Shown here in pieces: positions 33,091 through 45,230 of a stretch of DNA of 64,000 nt. The stretch is taken from assembly GCF_027579695.1 (NCBI RefSeq), contig NC_083590.1, positions 16,131,656 through 16,195,655 on the forward strand, written 5' to 3'. This DNA comes from Neoarius graeffei (taxonomy: Eukaryota; Chordata; Actinopteri; Siluriformes; Ariidae). How positions within the stretch are numbered: the first letter of the stretch is position 1; every line of letters begins with the position of its first letter. The notes beneath the pieces are model-generated. The model saw nothing but the letters and a program-made list of their open reading frames with translations, did no database searches and had not been told where the DNA came from. The position numbers and the translations under genes are program-made.

Positions 33091-34166
33091 TAACACTACT
33101 AAATCCACTGAAATCTTGATGAGGTCAAGATATGTATAAGAATGGAATTAAGGTGTTAGAAAAGATAGAGAAGCATGCACAGCCTATCTATTAAACAATT
33201 GAGAGAACATAGAACAATTAATTCAATTCGACACGCTGCGTGTCTACAGTGTAAACAAACTGTTCCTGAGTTTAAATTCACACTACTTCAATTAAAAGCT
33301 AATTCCTATAAGACTAGGTTTGATTATGCCCAAAAATGCCAAGTCTTACTTCCGTATTTCGCTTCTACGTGAGATTATGAGAAGATATCCCGAGACTTTT
33401 GGAGTTTTCACCGTTGTGGAGCTCTCCGTGAGTCACAGGGCCCCAACAACACGCATGCAGCGGGCCGATGTTGGCCTAAGATCGTATCGGAACACTCTTA
33501 AATAATTTGATCGTACAATGATCGGCCAGAGAGCGGAGCCAGTTTTTTTCACCCCTGCTCCCATCTACGTTGGCTTTTGATTGGCCCAAAATCGAGAAGT
33601 ACCCTACACATTCATCGGGTTAGTGTTGGCCTCAGATCAGCTATAATTAGATCATGACTTCGGCTATGGGGCGAAGATTATACTTTTTTTTTTTTTTTTT
33701 GTGTTCATCCCTGAATCCCATCTACATCGGTTTTTGATTGGCCCCGGGCCGGAGTTCCCCAAACACTAAAGTATAATGTCATATTGCATAAAAATTCTTC
33801 CCGTTTAACAAAAATGTGCCATCTGATGTTATTTTTTACATACCGACTATCTCAATGGGGCACTTTTATTTCAAATAACTGTGCAGGCACCCGCTGTCTT
33901 CCGCGGCAAAATAGCTGAACCATTTATTAGTGCTGTGCATCGCCTGCCCGCTGCTGCCGGCGTCCAAACCAACTCTACACACTTCCAAACGCAATTCACA
34001 GAAATATGCGCGCGCGTCTTGGGGACTTTCACTATATAACGCAAACATCTCATAACATGTTATTATCTTTGTGTAACCCAGTAGAGAATTGGGTCCAGTT
34101 CTATTTTATTTTTCTATAGTTTCCTTGTTAATTTAATTTCATTTGTTAATCAGTCTGTCAATCAGT

Positions 34167-34206
<40 letters not shown>

Positions 34207-35189
34207 TAATGGTCGCATTTCATAGAGTGGGCAATTATGATTGGTCAAGAGGGAACAAGTCCCGCCCTCTTCACACAGAAGTCAGGTGAGTTGCATGGCG
34301 GGTGAAAGCAGCAGTGACCGGAGCGGTGAGAAATACAGAGAGAGTTATAATAGCGGTTATTAACACTGACTGTCCATTAGAGAATCCTGAGCTGAGGCAG
34401 CGGGGGTGTGCGGGGATCCGGGAGCGAGGAGGAGGCCCGACTTTTGGCAGCGTCGTCTTGGCGAGTTGCCGAGTGAATTAGCGCTCGCGCATGCGCACTG
34501 TATTAGCCCCACAGTGAGTTGATAGGAGAGGCGCAGAAAAACGCGGCTTTGCTCCATGAATACTTGAACTTGGCTTATCATTACTGTTCACTGTTTCTGT
34601 TAACTTTAAGAGGTAAAACTGCATATTCTTGCTCTGATAACTTAAAAGAAGTAAGGTATAATGTTTATTTTGATGCTGTGTGTGGTTATATTGAGAGATG
34701 CTGTATGATATATGGGATGATGAAACTGATGAATATGTTCATTTACAACTAAGTTAAACATAATTCATGGTTGAACAGCTAAAATTCATGATTGATTAAA
34801 TTTATGTGTAAAAAGGTTGATTAAATTGTGGGAAATACTTACATTGGGAAAAAAATAACTGTACAGTTAAGAAATAATTAATGTAATCATTATTGTGTTA
34901 CATTAATGTGTTGATTTATACACTGACTATGGCCATAAGAGAGAAGTTAGTGATGTCATATAAATAACAGTCGTGTCTTCATACAGACTGGGTTTTTGAG
35001 AATCATTAGAACTGGATCTGGATTTCTCCTGTTGATGGGAGATGGCGAGCCCCCAGTGAGATCTCTCCTTAATTGGAGGAGTGAGGAACCAAGGCCGAAG
35101 AGGACACCACATCCCTTCTTCGCTTTCACTTAGGTGTCAGTGTGGTAGGACCACCGCATACCTGACTTTTTGATATCCCCCTGACTTGA
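33091..35189. other. Non-coding DNA left of the second palindrome
   Basis: It contains a T-run at 33684-33701 and a CA microsatellite at about 34172-34201. The block 33430-33740 has a composition ('GATCG', 'GGCCGA', 'TTTTTGATTGGCCC' twice) unlike its surroundings and may be an old repeat. No exon can be supported. Confidence 0.4.
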
Positions 35190-35890
35190 CAAACACTTTT
35201 AATAATAAAAAAAAAATAATAATAATAATAATAATAAATTAAATTTATATAGCACCTTTCAAGAACCCAAGGACGCTTTACAATTATAGACAAAGAAAAG
35301 GAAAAAAAAACAATAAAAAAATAATAAATGAATAAATAAAAAATAAAAGTAAAAAGTCCACCAAGTAGGGGTCAAGATGTAATTCCAGTGGTGTAGCAGC
35401 CACAGTCCCACCAAAAGGCGCATGAAAACGAGTCCCACATCTCCAGCACAGCTGCCGTGACGCCGTCAGCCACATCGCTCGAACACCACGCCGTGGATCC
35501 ACAAAGCGAGCAGAGAAGCTCCGCCACGCAGAGCGCTGGTGTGTCCCAAACCGCCTGCACAGCCGCCGCGACGCCACTGAGCAACATCGCTCGGAACATC
35601 ACGCCAAGCGTTAAAGCGCAGAGCGCTGGACAACCACGGATGTTAAATGAGCAACGAGCTCACTGCAGTCCACAGCTGGGAGCGCAGGCATCACCCACGA
35701 CGAACCAAAGCCTAGAGGGCACCAACGCCCAAAACTGGGTCCGGAGCTACACCACAACCGGCGGACAAAACACTCAAACATCGAACTACACAAACGCACA
35801 GAAAAAAAATAAATAAAATGAAAATTGAAAAAGAAATAAAATAAAAAAAAGCTCTGGTGAGAAGCGGCAGCCAGAATGTGCACGACGTAC
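35190..35890 (-). mobile_element. Retroposon-like repeat with TAA-type tail (left arm)
   Basis: Read on the minus strand the repeat starts near 35890 with GCACATTCTGGCTGCCGCTT and ends with AAGCGTCCTTGGGTTCTTGA, then GGTGCTATATAAAT, followed by a TTA microsatellite at 35206-35236. Such endings are widespread in fish non-LTR-derived elements. Open frames of 75-120 codons occur on both strands, are conserved between arms, but show no domain. Confidence 0.55.
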
Positions 35891-37140
35891 TCTCAAACGG
35901 AAACGGAAACTTTTGACTTGAGCGCGCTGACAGATATCGACAAGGACATTAACGGAACATTACACTCCATATGGACACTTTTAGTTAGTTTATTTTTTGT
36001 TTTTTGTTGAAAGATTGTGAATACTGTGGAATATTGAGTACCCAGTGATTTATTGCACTGAATTTTATTTTATATATTTTTTTTATTTTGGTACAGTAAA
36101 TTTATCTTAAACATACCTCGTGGCTCCATTTACCTATTGTGTCTGTCCTCATTCTCTTTTTTTTTCCAACCCTCCCACTACGAATCTAGTCCTGGTCCAT
36201 ATATTCTGAACCTTGTAGCACCGAGTGGGTTACATTTGCATGGGTATCAAATGACTAACCTATTTATTTACATATGTTCCCGGTCCCTAATCGACAACGA
36301 GAGAACATATTCCTAAACGTGTGTGTGTCCTCTAAACTTGGAATACCCCATGCATCTTCTCTACCTCTGTGTGTCAGCACGCATGTGCGAGATCTTCTTC
36401 AGGTCTTAAGCGGTTGGTAGCCAGCAGCCTTCAGCGCATTTGACTGAGTGAGAGCAGCGTACTCAGCCAACCATTTTTTTTTTTCAGGTAAGTCACTTTG
36501 GTGTTAAATGAAAGGAGGTAGCATTAATAAACTTAGAAATGTAGTAGTATGCTGGTAGTTATGAGTCGGTGTGCAATACGTTAAAACGTTAATGTTTGCC
36601 TGGCCTCGTTAAAGGGCTAGTTCCAACAACTGTATATAATACAGTCTATGGCTAGTTCAGTTAGCTATCTAGCTAATTTCCGTCTGGAAAATTATTCCCA
36701 TAAGCAGTCGGTTAACATGACATGGATAGTAAATCAGTACTTTATACTTTTACACTGCAACTTAATGCAGTAGTCAGCTATTTTCTGTTGGGAAACGTTT
36801 GTAAACGTGCCTTAAGTTTGTTGATAGCTAAGGTATCCACCGCAAGGCGGGAAGTCTAGTCAGAGCAGGTTGCTCCATGGTCTGTGGCCGGATTGAAACA
36901 TGGCAGGCAGAGTAGATTACCAAACTTATGTATTTTCATACTAACAACACTTCGTTTCACTTGTATGTGTGTGTGTGTGTGTGTGTGTGTTATTAATACT
37001 GCTCATGTGTAGAAATTAGCGCCGTGTTTGGTAGTGACTTGTTTTCATCATACCAGTAATGGTTTGTTTCTTTTGTACATGTTTTGGTTTGTATTAGTAT
37101 GGATCATGTTTGGAAATTATCGCCGTGTTGTATAGTTTAT
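35891..37140. other. Left arm, non-coding
   Basis: This part of the arm carries a GT microsatellite at about 36966-36990 (its partner is a CA run at 62262-62293). The 'CATATATTCTGAACCTTG' region near 36200 is also mirrored in the right arm. No exon is recognised. Confidence 0.5.
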
Positions 37141-37512
37141 CTCATCTCATTATCTCTAGCCGCTTTATCCTTCTACAGGGTCGCAGGCAAGCTGGAACCT
37201 ATCCCAGCTGACTACGGGCGAAAGGCGGGGTACACCCTGGACAAGTCGCCAGGTCATCACAGGGCTGACACATAGACACAGACAACCATTCACACTCACA
37301 TTCACACCTACGCTCAATTTAGAGTCACCAGTTAACCTAACCTGCATGTCTTTGGACTGTGGGGGAAACCGGAGCACCCGGAGGAAACCTACGTGGACAC
37401 GGGGAGAAAATGCAAACTCCGCACAGAAAGGCCCTCGCCGGCCCCGGGGCTCGAACCCAGGACCTTCTTGCTGTGAGGCAACAGCGCTAACCACTACACC
37501 ACCGTGCCGCCC
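37141..37512. mobile_element. Short retroposon, left-arm-specific insertion
   Basis: The 372-bp unit starts near CTCTAGCCGCTTTATCC, ends CACCACCGTGCCGCC, and is flanked by the 13-bp duplication TTGTATAGTTTAT (37128-37140 and 37513-37525). The right arm has the empty site at about 62105-62120. The unit is a fish-wide repeat and contains GCTCGAACCCAGGACC, which resembles a promoter B box in inverse. A second member sits at another place in the right arm (60158-60524). The long target duplication points to target-primed reverse transcription. Confidence 0.8.
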
Positions 37513-38207
37513 TTGTATAGTTTATAACATTTAAAATATGTTATATTTCTTAACTGCATTGTTACCTTCGGCGGGAAATGTGACATTTGTTCATCATCAC
37601 CATAGCAACACCACTCTACCATGCAGGATTTTTCGGAGGAGTTCAATTTCTTTTTTAACTCATTCGGAGAGCCTCGGTTGCCGAATTTCTTCCACACCGT
37701 TCTATCTGTTCTGACCCAAATCACACACGGATTGCGGATCTCTATAGACAATGAATGATTTCCCTTAGTTCTCGCAGCCGTATTACCGGACGTAGTGTGC
37801 AGTGGGCTTTAGTCTACTTTCAAACGTGTGTGCGCATGCCCAAATTGGTCGATTGAACAATGATTGATTTTATTGCCGTTTCATGTTATGCAATATGGTA
37901 ATATTATATCACAGGATGCTGTTATCTGTGGAGGGTGAAATGTGCCATGGTATAAATGCACCAATAAATATTTACTTTTTCAGATACTGCTAGTAATGAC
38001 TTTGCCTTTTTGTCCCTAAACCTTTTTGTCCCTAAACTACCTACTATTTGGCCTAGTTTTTCAGATACTGCTAGTAATGACAACAATTAAAGCGTAATTC
38101 AATCAGAAGGTTTGTGCCAATTTCCAAAAAGCAATAACTTAAATATAAAACTACTTCTGTCTGTATGTACAGCAGCATTGTCTCCCAAGATGTTTCTTAT
38201 ATTTAAT

Positions 38208-39844
38208 CAGGGATGAGAATTTTCCGCCGATCGGCGGATTTCCGACTTTTTCAGACCAAAATGATCGTTTTTGAGATCGATGTAAATCCGTTGAGAAATT
38301 ATCGGGGGGGTAATGATTAACGATCTGTGGTCACCTTATAACGCAGACATCCCAAGTCTCCCAGAACTTCCGGGAGTCTCCTGCATATTGATAGAAGCGA
38401 GCAAGAGCGTGCGCGCGAAACATTAAGGTCTGCATCACGCATTTTAGAATGTGCGCGCGCGCGAGGGAGACTGTGTGCAGTGTTGCCAGATATTGCTGAC
38501 GTTTTCCATCCCAAAATATGTTCAAAACCCACCAAAATGCACTTAAAACCACCCAATGTGGCAACACTGCCTGTGTGCCTGTTCATGTAGCGCATGCCAG
38601 ACAAAGAGCATCCTGATTGGGTTACTCAGCAAAATAAGCCAATCAGCTTTCAGTGTGGGCGGGCTTTTATCCCTTTTCTCGAGGACCGACCGACATAGCA
38701 GAGAGAGAGCGCGCGACCCAAAAAACGAAAGTACAAAACCCACTTCAGCTCAGATTACACAAAAGAATCTCCCTGTCTAATAAGGGTAGAAAATAATGAC
38801 AGTTTCGCGCGATGTACTGTTTGCAGCAGTGGTTTCAGCATTGCCCATGGTGGCTTAAATGATTGTAAAGGACATGTTGAGGTGAGGAGTGTCATTTCAT
38901 GTGCATTATAGGTCAACAACAGGCTGTCATGAAAAGACCAAGCTTATTGAAGATTTCCGTAAAGTAACAATGTATGAATATACATCATATATATCAAATA
39001 CACATCATATACAAGTGTGTATCTTTTTATAAATGAGGTTAGCTTGTCTAATGTAGCATGTTGGGGAGAATCATAGTATCATATCTATATTTCTGATCAA
39101 ATTTTCGGTATGATACCGTGTATAACTCTCCTACTTATTGCTCATTTCATGGGGGGGGGAATTGCTGGGATGTGCCGCGCGGGAGCGTCTGCCCACATTT
39201 TTTTCGGCCGAGATGAACTTATAGTTTTTGATTTAAAAATTTTTTTGTAATGCCCATTGTACATGCCTGTTCTTTAACTCAAAATCACCATCTCGATCTT
39301 CAAATTGACCGTATGGTATATGCATTACATTACACAACATCCTGTCCAGATAAAACCTAGTTAGTACACACAACAGTTGAAAGGGAAGTGATGAGTGATG
39401 TTGAATGTTGCCTACTTAATATGCAAGACCTCCTGCTACCATGATAACATCAGAAGAAAGCTTAAGAGAATTATATGACAGAACTTTTTTCTGGTTTGCA
39501 CTTCATTGTAAAGGATTAGAGTATTCAAAGACATGAATAGCAAAAATGCAGAAATATAATACTGTAGAGCTCGTTTATATTAAAAGGTGCATTGATTTTT
39601 TTTGAAATCATCAAATGTGAATTGATTAAAAACAAGTCTCTTGTACCATATTAATCATTTTCACCTGGTAGTCCACCAAGAAGGGGAATTTATTTCCAAA
39701 TACATTGCAACTTTTTGCTGATAAAATTAATGGTTTTGGGGTAAAAAAAAAAATAAAAAATAGCCAAAAATCAATAGCCCCCCTGGCTATGGGCCCCGCC
39801 CTGGTTTTTTCAGACTTTTTAAATATTTTTCATTCTCATCCCTG
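38208..39844. mobile_element. hAT-like element, left-arm-specific insertion
   Basis: CAGGGATGAGAA at the left and TTCTCATCCCTG at the right are exact inverted ends, flanked by ATTTAAT on both sides (38201-38207 and 39845-39851). The right arm preserves the unoccupied target at about 61436-61450. The 1.6-kb interior has no transposase and carries the 92-bp mini-MITE at 38478-38569. Confidence 0.8.
38478..38569. mobile_element. 92-bp hAT-type mini-MITE (copy 2)
   Basis: It starts CAGTGTTGCCAGAT and ends TGTGGCAACACTG, flanked by ACTGTGTG / CCTGTGTG, a duplication with one change. It is nested inside the left-arm-specific hAT-like element and is the same family as 27695-27787. Confidence 0.7.
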
Positions 39845-39903
39845 ATTTAATGTAAAGTGATGTTTTCTTTATTCTCATAACTTTCCTTTTTTCGTCCATA
39901 AAC

Positions 39904-40105
39904 AGTGTATCGTACCACAAGCATTGACCTGATTGTCCAAGGAAGCAAGGTAATTTTAAATAATGTGGTTTTTAAAATGACAAATGTAGAAGGGACTCTT
40001 TACCATAATGGATGTGTCAATTGTAACAGGACTAAATGCAGCACCTGTCTGGGACCGTTTCAACCACGGCTGCTTGTGAGGAATACAATAACTCTGAAGG
40101 CTTAA
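39904..40105 (+). CDS. Conserved frame with compact Cys-X2-Cys motif, left arm (hypothetical)
   Basis: After an 'AAACAG' acceptor-like sequence an open frame codes STSIDLIVQG-like sequence (actual: YRTTSIDLIVQGSKVILNN), then FKMTNVEGTLYHNGCVNC, NRTKCSTCLGPFQP and a stop. CVNC-NRTK-CSTC is a Cys-X2-Cys-X4-Cys-X2-Cys pattern that could bind zinc. The frame is kept open in the right arm with a single residue change. I do not recognise the family. It may be an exon of the locus or the terminal part of a transposase. Function unknown. Confidence 0.4.
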
Positions 40106-40984
40106 GTGCAATTACAGCTGGGTCACGGTTACCAAAATCATTGCAGGCTTGAGACAGGGTTTTTGGTGAGTCTTAACCCTTTAGGTGGCAGGTATTTCAA
40201 AAAAAATGCTGAATGTTGGCATCTAAATTTCAAAAGGCTGCGCCTTGAAAGTGATAACAGATAGAGTAAACTGTAAATGAGAAAAATATTAAGGATGACC
40301 CAAAGTTTATGTGGGGATTTGCATATTGTGATCTCACAGGGTGGTGTCCATCTTGAATTTGGATTTTTTTTTCATGAAATTCAGAGTATTTTCGATAAAT
40401 AACTCGATAAAAACTTATTTCATAACATTCACACGCCATCCCAAAACAATACATTGTAAACCAACAGTGTACCTTATGGTTAATATGGTGCCATATAGTG
40501 ACAAACGCTTGTAAATGGTAGGCTTTTGCCTGCAGAGGCCTAAAGTGTAAGAATATATCCAGGTGACACTAGATTTTCAGCATATTGTACTTCTCATTGT
40601 AAGGAACAGGACACAGGCCTACTTCATACTTATTACACCTGTATTTTGTCTGATGGTAGCCTTTGGGGCAGGTACAGTCAGAGCAAACAACACATGCTGG
40701 CTGATCATCTGCACTGTATAGCCAGTGACCCTGTAAGTCTTACTAACATTTCTGTAAACTAATGTGCATAGTGATTTGTTTTAGTTATGAGCAAATTCAT
40801 GAAGTTAGTTAGACAAAGGCAAAAATATGGGGCCAAATAATAATTGGTCATCTCTAATCCCCTCTATATTCCAACTGGCTCATGAAAGGCCTTTATCCAT
40901 TATTGGTATTTTCCTCATCACTGTTAAAATACAATTGATGAGCTTGTGCTTTTTTGTTTTCTTTGTCTTGCTTATCTATCTAGT

Positions 40985-41228
40985 ATGGCAGGTTCACTCT
41001 CATATTGGACACTGAAGCGAAAATCCAAGGCACGCGTTAATCAGCAACTGGCGTCCCATCATTGTAGATTGGCTTCTAGCAGCATTGCTGAGGATGAAGA
41101 AATGGCAGAAGATGTCCCTGACATTCCTGTTGATGTTTGTGAATTGGAGGATGGCTTCTCTGATGAGGACATCTCTATGGAGATAGAGGAGGTTGATTCT
41201 GATGGCAGTAGCTGGGACAGTGGAGACG
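40985..41228 (+). CDS. First exon of an acidic protein, left arm (transposase-family-like N-terminus)
   Basis: The ATG follows a CTAG acceptor-like site. The frame encodes MAGSLSYWTLKRKSKARVNQ, then LASSSIAEDEEMAEDVPDIP, and an acidic stretch rich in Glu, Asp and Ser ending SDGSSWDSGDG at a GTGTGT donor. The short basic block followed by an acidic region is what I associate with the first exon of large fish transposase-domain (DUF4218-like) proteins found next to DUF4806 genes. That association is recollection, not proof. No downstream transposase exons are in this window. Confidence 0.5.
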
Positions 41229-41254
41229 GTGTGTGCGTGTACTGTCTGTGTCAG

Positions 41255-41420
41255 TGGCCGTTCAAGTTCAAGGCCTGTGTGTGTATGTGTTTGTGTGTGT
41301 GCACTGTATATGTGAATGGCCATTTAAGTTAGAGGTCTGTGTGAGTGTGTACACTATGTATGTGTCCATGGCCATTTAGGTTGGAGGATTGTGTGTCTGT
41401 GTGTACTGTTTGTCAGTAAT
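41255..41420. repeat. Minisatellite related to the belt at 44.68-45.22 kb
   Basis: Three units share GTCAGTGGCCGTTCAAGTT / 'ATGGCCATTTAAGTTAGAGG' followed by TGTG runs and 'GTGTACACTGT'. The same unit recurs at 43430-43510, 43695-43740 and 44680-45220, all within introns of this locus. Confidence 0.7.
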
Positions 41421-41603
41421 TCCATGAAACAGTGTAGCATGAGACGGCCTGCAGTGTAATAACCCTCACAGTAAAAAGAAACAATAGGCAAATATATGCC
41501 ATCTAAGAATTAGCAAAGTATGATGCAACGTGTATACACACTAGTGATATGTCCGTGAATGGACTACCACCATTTTACTGTCCTGTTTCCTAGTAGGTGC
41601 AGC

Positions 41604-43456
41604 ATGTACTTGATTGTTGTGTTTGAGGACGACAACCAAACCGGCCCGGTGGCCAAGGAATGGTTTTCCGGTGGCCTGGCATGGTGGCCGCCATATAAGG
41701 ACCAATTTCAGATCCTAAGAGCAGTTCAGAAGAGGGTCATGCCAGACCCAGCAAAAGGGTGGAGGCAGTTCCGCGCTCGTGTACTGTATGAATCAGGTAA
41801 TAAAGCATCCAAAAGACTGTTACATCTCGATGCTAAAACTCAACCGCATAAAGTTCAATTTTTATAGATATCTAAATATCTGTAAACAGCACCTCAGTGG
41901 AATTGTGTATCCAGTCATTGTAAAAAGCCTTTTTGTCAGAGGTGATGCTTGAGAAGATGATGGCAGAGACAGTAATTTTGTTAAATGCTAGTTTTTTGGT
42001 TTTTTTTTTTTTCTTTTGCTCTGATATAGGCTTATAATGATATGTTGTTCACAGACTCCATTCAAACCATCCAGTCCAAGTGGGACAAAGCATGCATCAC
42101 GTCAGACTTAAATACAGATGTTGAAATGCAGGAGAATCCAGTTAGAGAATGTAAAAGGTGAGCCCATTTCTTTGATTTAAATTAAATTAGATATTGTCTG
42201 TATATCAAATACTTGTATGTGAAGAAAGTGCTAATTTTTGTAAATGTATAGACCAAGACGGCTCAGAGAGTCATCATCATCCTCACTATCTGAGGAGGAG
42301 GATGATCCTGAACACCTAAGAAGACCTCCCCCTTTACCTTTGAAAATTGCAAGACCAAGAGAAGAGCCAACTTACACTGAACGTAAGTATCTTTCATAGA
42401 TTCCAAGCATTCGGCTGTCCTTAGAAATAGACCTCTACAGTGGCCTCATCAAAACGTGATTGAAATCCTGCAACTGGTTCCATCCCAATAAATCCTCTAG
42501 AAAGCCACGCTGTGGCGACCACAAGCCAGCTTCCAATGCAACTTCATTTGTTGTTTCATAAACTTGTTAGACCATTTTGACAGCCGATCAAAAGATGGGA
42601 TTCAAAAACCTCTTCGTCAAGCCTCTGTGCAGACAAACTATAAAGTCTAACTATAAAACTTTACCATGTTCATTAACATTTGCCACCCCTTCACATCCCC
42701 AAGTCTCAACAGTAACTTGCCTCAGTGATATGGAGGCTGAAGGACCACTGCACCACACTGATCAACAGCAAACCTGCCTGACTGAAATCCCCTGGTGTCC
42801 CCAAACCCGCCTTCCTCAAACCCACCAGCTGATTCCAGCTACCTGTACTGGTAAGTTTTGAGAACAAATCTGTTTTAATATTGTTGTTAAAGGTCACAGA
42901 GTGCTGTACAGTATGATTGAAGTGAAAGTCCCATTTTTGTCATTGTGACACAGCTCACAGTGCACACAACGAAATTGCAAACATTTTGCCATTTCCTGCG
43001 TGATGCATAAGTGCAATCACTAACCCACGGGGGCATAGAAAATATTTTCTTTCCTCCCTATCAGTGTTCCTTTACCCTGGAATGCCACTTTAAAGGTATA
43101 TTGCACTTTTGTATTTTGCAGTTCCCCATCAGCTGTCGAAAGATTGATTTTGGAGCAGCAAGGGGAGCTGCACCTCAAGGTTGATCACATCATGGCCCTT
43201 CTTCAACAACTTTTGCAAAACCGTGATGTAGAGAGGGGTGAAAAACAACGGCGAGAATACGACCAGAAAATTCCCTTAACCTCAACACAGGACCTTGACG
43301 ATTTCGATGAGCTGCTAGACAGTGACTCAAATTTTAAGAAATACATGGTATGAGAATGTTTTATTGTCATTGCATAAAGAGTATAGAGTAGTGATACGCA
43401 GGATTTTTAACAACCGTGTGTATACACTGTGTGTCAATGGCCGTTTAAGTTAGAGG

Positions 43457-43509
<53 letters not shown>

Positions 43510-44474
43510 ATTGTGTCAAGCTTGCATTTGAAAATATCCCAGCATGCAATTGGATAACACTGGGACCAGTCTCTGTGTTGTCATTTGGATATTCACTTAA
43601 TGGTAACTGGTTGAGTTTGATTTTGTTATAATTGCATTGCAGATCTCCAAGTTGTCCTGTGTGTGTGTGTGTGTGTGTCCCCTGTCTGTGTGTCCATGGC
43701 CGTTTAAGTTAGAGGTGTGTGTGTGTGTGTGTGTGTACACTGTGTCAAGCTTGCATTTGAAAATATCCCAGCATGCAATTGGATAACACTGGGACCAGTC
43801 TCTTTGTTGTCATTCGGATGTTCACTTAATGGTAACTGGTTGAGTTTGATTTTGTTATAATTGCGTTGCAGATCTCCAAGTTGGCTGTCACTGGCGGAAC
43901 CACTGTAAAAAAGATGGTTTGGAGGATATGCCAAAAGGTGTTCTCAAACCAACTTGCCACACAACTAAATTGGTGTGGGAGAGGAAATAAAACAGGTATT
44001 AAATCCAGACCTGTAGCTGAAATGCTAATATGTAAGTCACACTAAGTGTTTAAGGGGAAGTTCCATTTCTTTAATTTAGACCTTATGTCTGAGATAAAAT
44101 ACTGTTATTTACTCATCCGTTTTACTTCTATATTTTGATAGTATGTATTTATTGCCTAACTATGGGTTGACTACAAAGAAACAATTTCCCAAAATAAGGT
44201 GGTCTATGCAATGTGGCAATTTGCATCATATTGTCTCTTATAGCATCAGTCCGCAAAAACAATAAGTGTCACCGAGTCGGATGTGGAGAAGGAGGTAAAA
44301 AACTGGCTCCGATTGAGCGGGGACCGGTTGGATGGCTGCCGTCGACAGCGGAGGACCCAACTACCTAGTTGTTTAGATCTATTACCTACTAAGCCAAAAG
44401 TGTGTATGAATGAATTGCTTTCAATGGGCATGATGGAAACAACATTTTCATTGTTAACATTCAAATTCATATAG
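41604..44474 (+). CDS. DUF4806-type protein gene, left copy (multi-exon)
   Basis: Exons inferred from splice sites and phase: 41604-41796, 42055-42157, 42252-42382, 42584-42850, 43133-43347, 43872-44031 and 44244-44474. The first codes MYLIVVFEDDNQTGPVAKEW and WWPPYKDQFQILRAV, the N-terminal block of this fish family. The middle exons are Ser/Glu- and Pro-rich, with a coiled-coil-like QQGELHLKVDHIMALLQQLL. The last two code AVTGGTTVKKMVWRICQKVF and VTESDVEKEVKNWLRLSGDR, the DUF4806 domain. Phases agree through exon 6. Exon 7 is off by one base, so either a boundary is wrong or the copy has a frameshift. Function is unknown; the family often travels with transposons. Confidence 0.65.
43430..43870. 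repeat. Tandem duplication in the intron before DUF4806 exon 6
   Basis: The block GTGTCAAGCTTGCATTTGAA through TTATAATTGC-TTGCAGATCTCC occurs twice (about 43512-43655 and 43741-43880), each copy preceded by the minisatellite and a long GT run (43459-43506). The first copy contains a truncated duplicate of the exon 6 acceptor. The junction of the palindrome arm (43561) lies inside the first copy. Confidence 0.75.
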
Positions 44475-44679
44475 GGCATGGTCGGAGCATACAAAATGTT
44501 GGTTGAGGTGGGTGGGCTGGGGATTTTAAAGATGGTAGATGGGTGGAGCCAAGATATTTAATGAATTCTTACATTTTTGCTTCCTTATTGGCATTTTGTC
44601 TTTCTGTTTTGCAGAAGAGAGGAGAGAGGGCTGCCAGCTTGCAGTGACTGAGGATGGACAGAGGCTTTCTATACATCAG

Positions 44680-45230
44680 TGTTTGTTTAAGTTAGAGGCC
44701 TGTGTGTTTCTTGTCTCTGTGTCCATGGCCGTTTAAGTTAGAGGCCTGTGTTTGTGTGTGTACACTGTGTCCATAGCCGTTTAAGTTACGGGGCTGTGTG
44801 TGTGTGTGTGTGTGTATACACTGTCTGTGTGAGTGGCTGTTTAAGTTAGAAGCCCGTGTGTGTCCACTGTCTGCGTCCATGGTCGTTTAAGTTGGGGGGG
44901 GGTCCTGTCTGTGTCAGTGGCCATTTACAGTGAGTTAGAGGCCTGTGTGTGTACACTGTCTGCGTCTGTGGCCGTTTTAGTTAGAGATGTGTGTGTGTGT
45001 CCTGTCAGTGGCAGTTAGAGGCCTGTGTGTGCACATTGTCTACGTTCATGGCCGTTTTAGTTAGAGGCCTGTGTGTGTGTCTGTACATCGTCTACGTCCA
45101 TGGCCGTTTTAGTTAGAGGTGTGTGTGTGTGTGTCCTGTCTGTGTCAGTGGCCGTTTACAGTAAGTTAGAGGCCTGTGTGTGTACACTGTCTGTGCTCAT
45201 CACCATTTAGTTGGAGGCCTGTGTAATAGG
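44680..45230. repeat. Minisatellite belt, GGCCGTTTAAGTTAGAGGCC units
   Basis: About ten degenerate units of 50-80 bp, each consisting of 'TCCATGGCCGTTTAAGTTAG' (or a close variant), AGGCCTGTGTG and a GT stretch with 'TACACTGTCT'. It lies downstream of the last DUF4806 exon. It is non-coding. Confidence 0.75.

Larger units (their letters stand above)
35251..43561. repeat. Left arm of the second large inverted repeat
   Basis: The arm reads inverted from the window end back to 55358. Matching landmarks include the retroposon (35251-35890 with 63350-64000), the zinc-ribbon-like frame (39905-40105 with 61186-61386), the acidic exon (40985-41228 with 59690-59933) and DUF4806 gene exons (41604-43347 with 55538-58419). 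Protein-level differences of about 1 in 20 residues indicate an arm divergence of a few per cent. The left arm has private insertions at 37141-37512 and 38208-39844. The arm may start before 35251, since its partner is cut by the window end. Confidence 0.9.
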
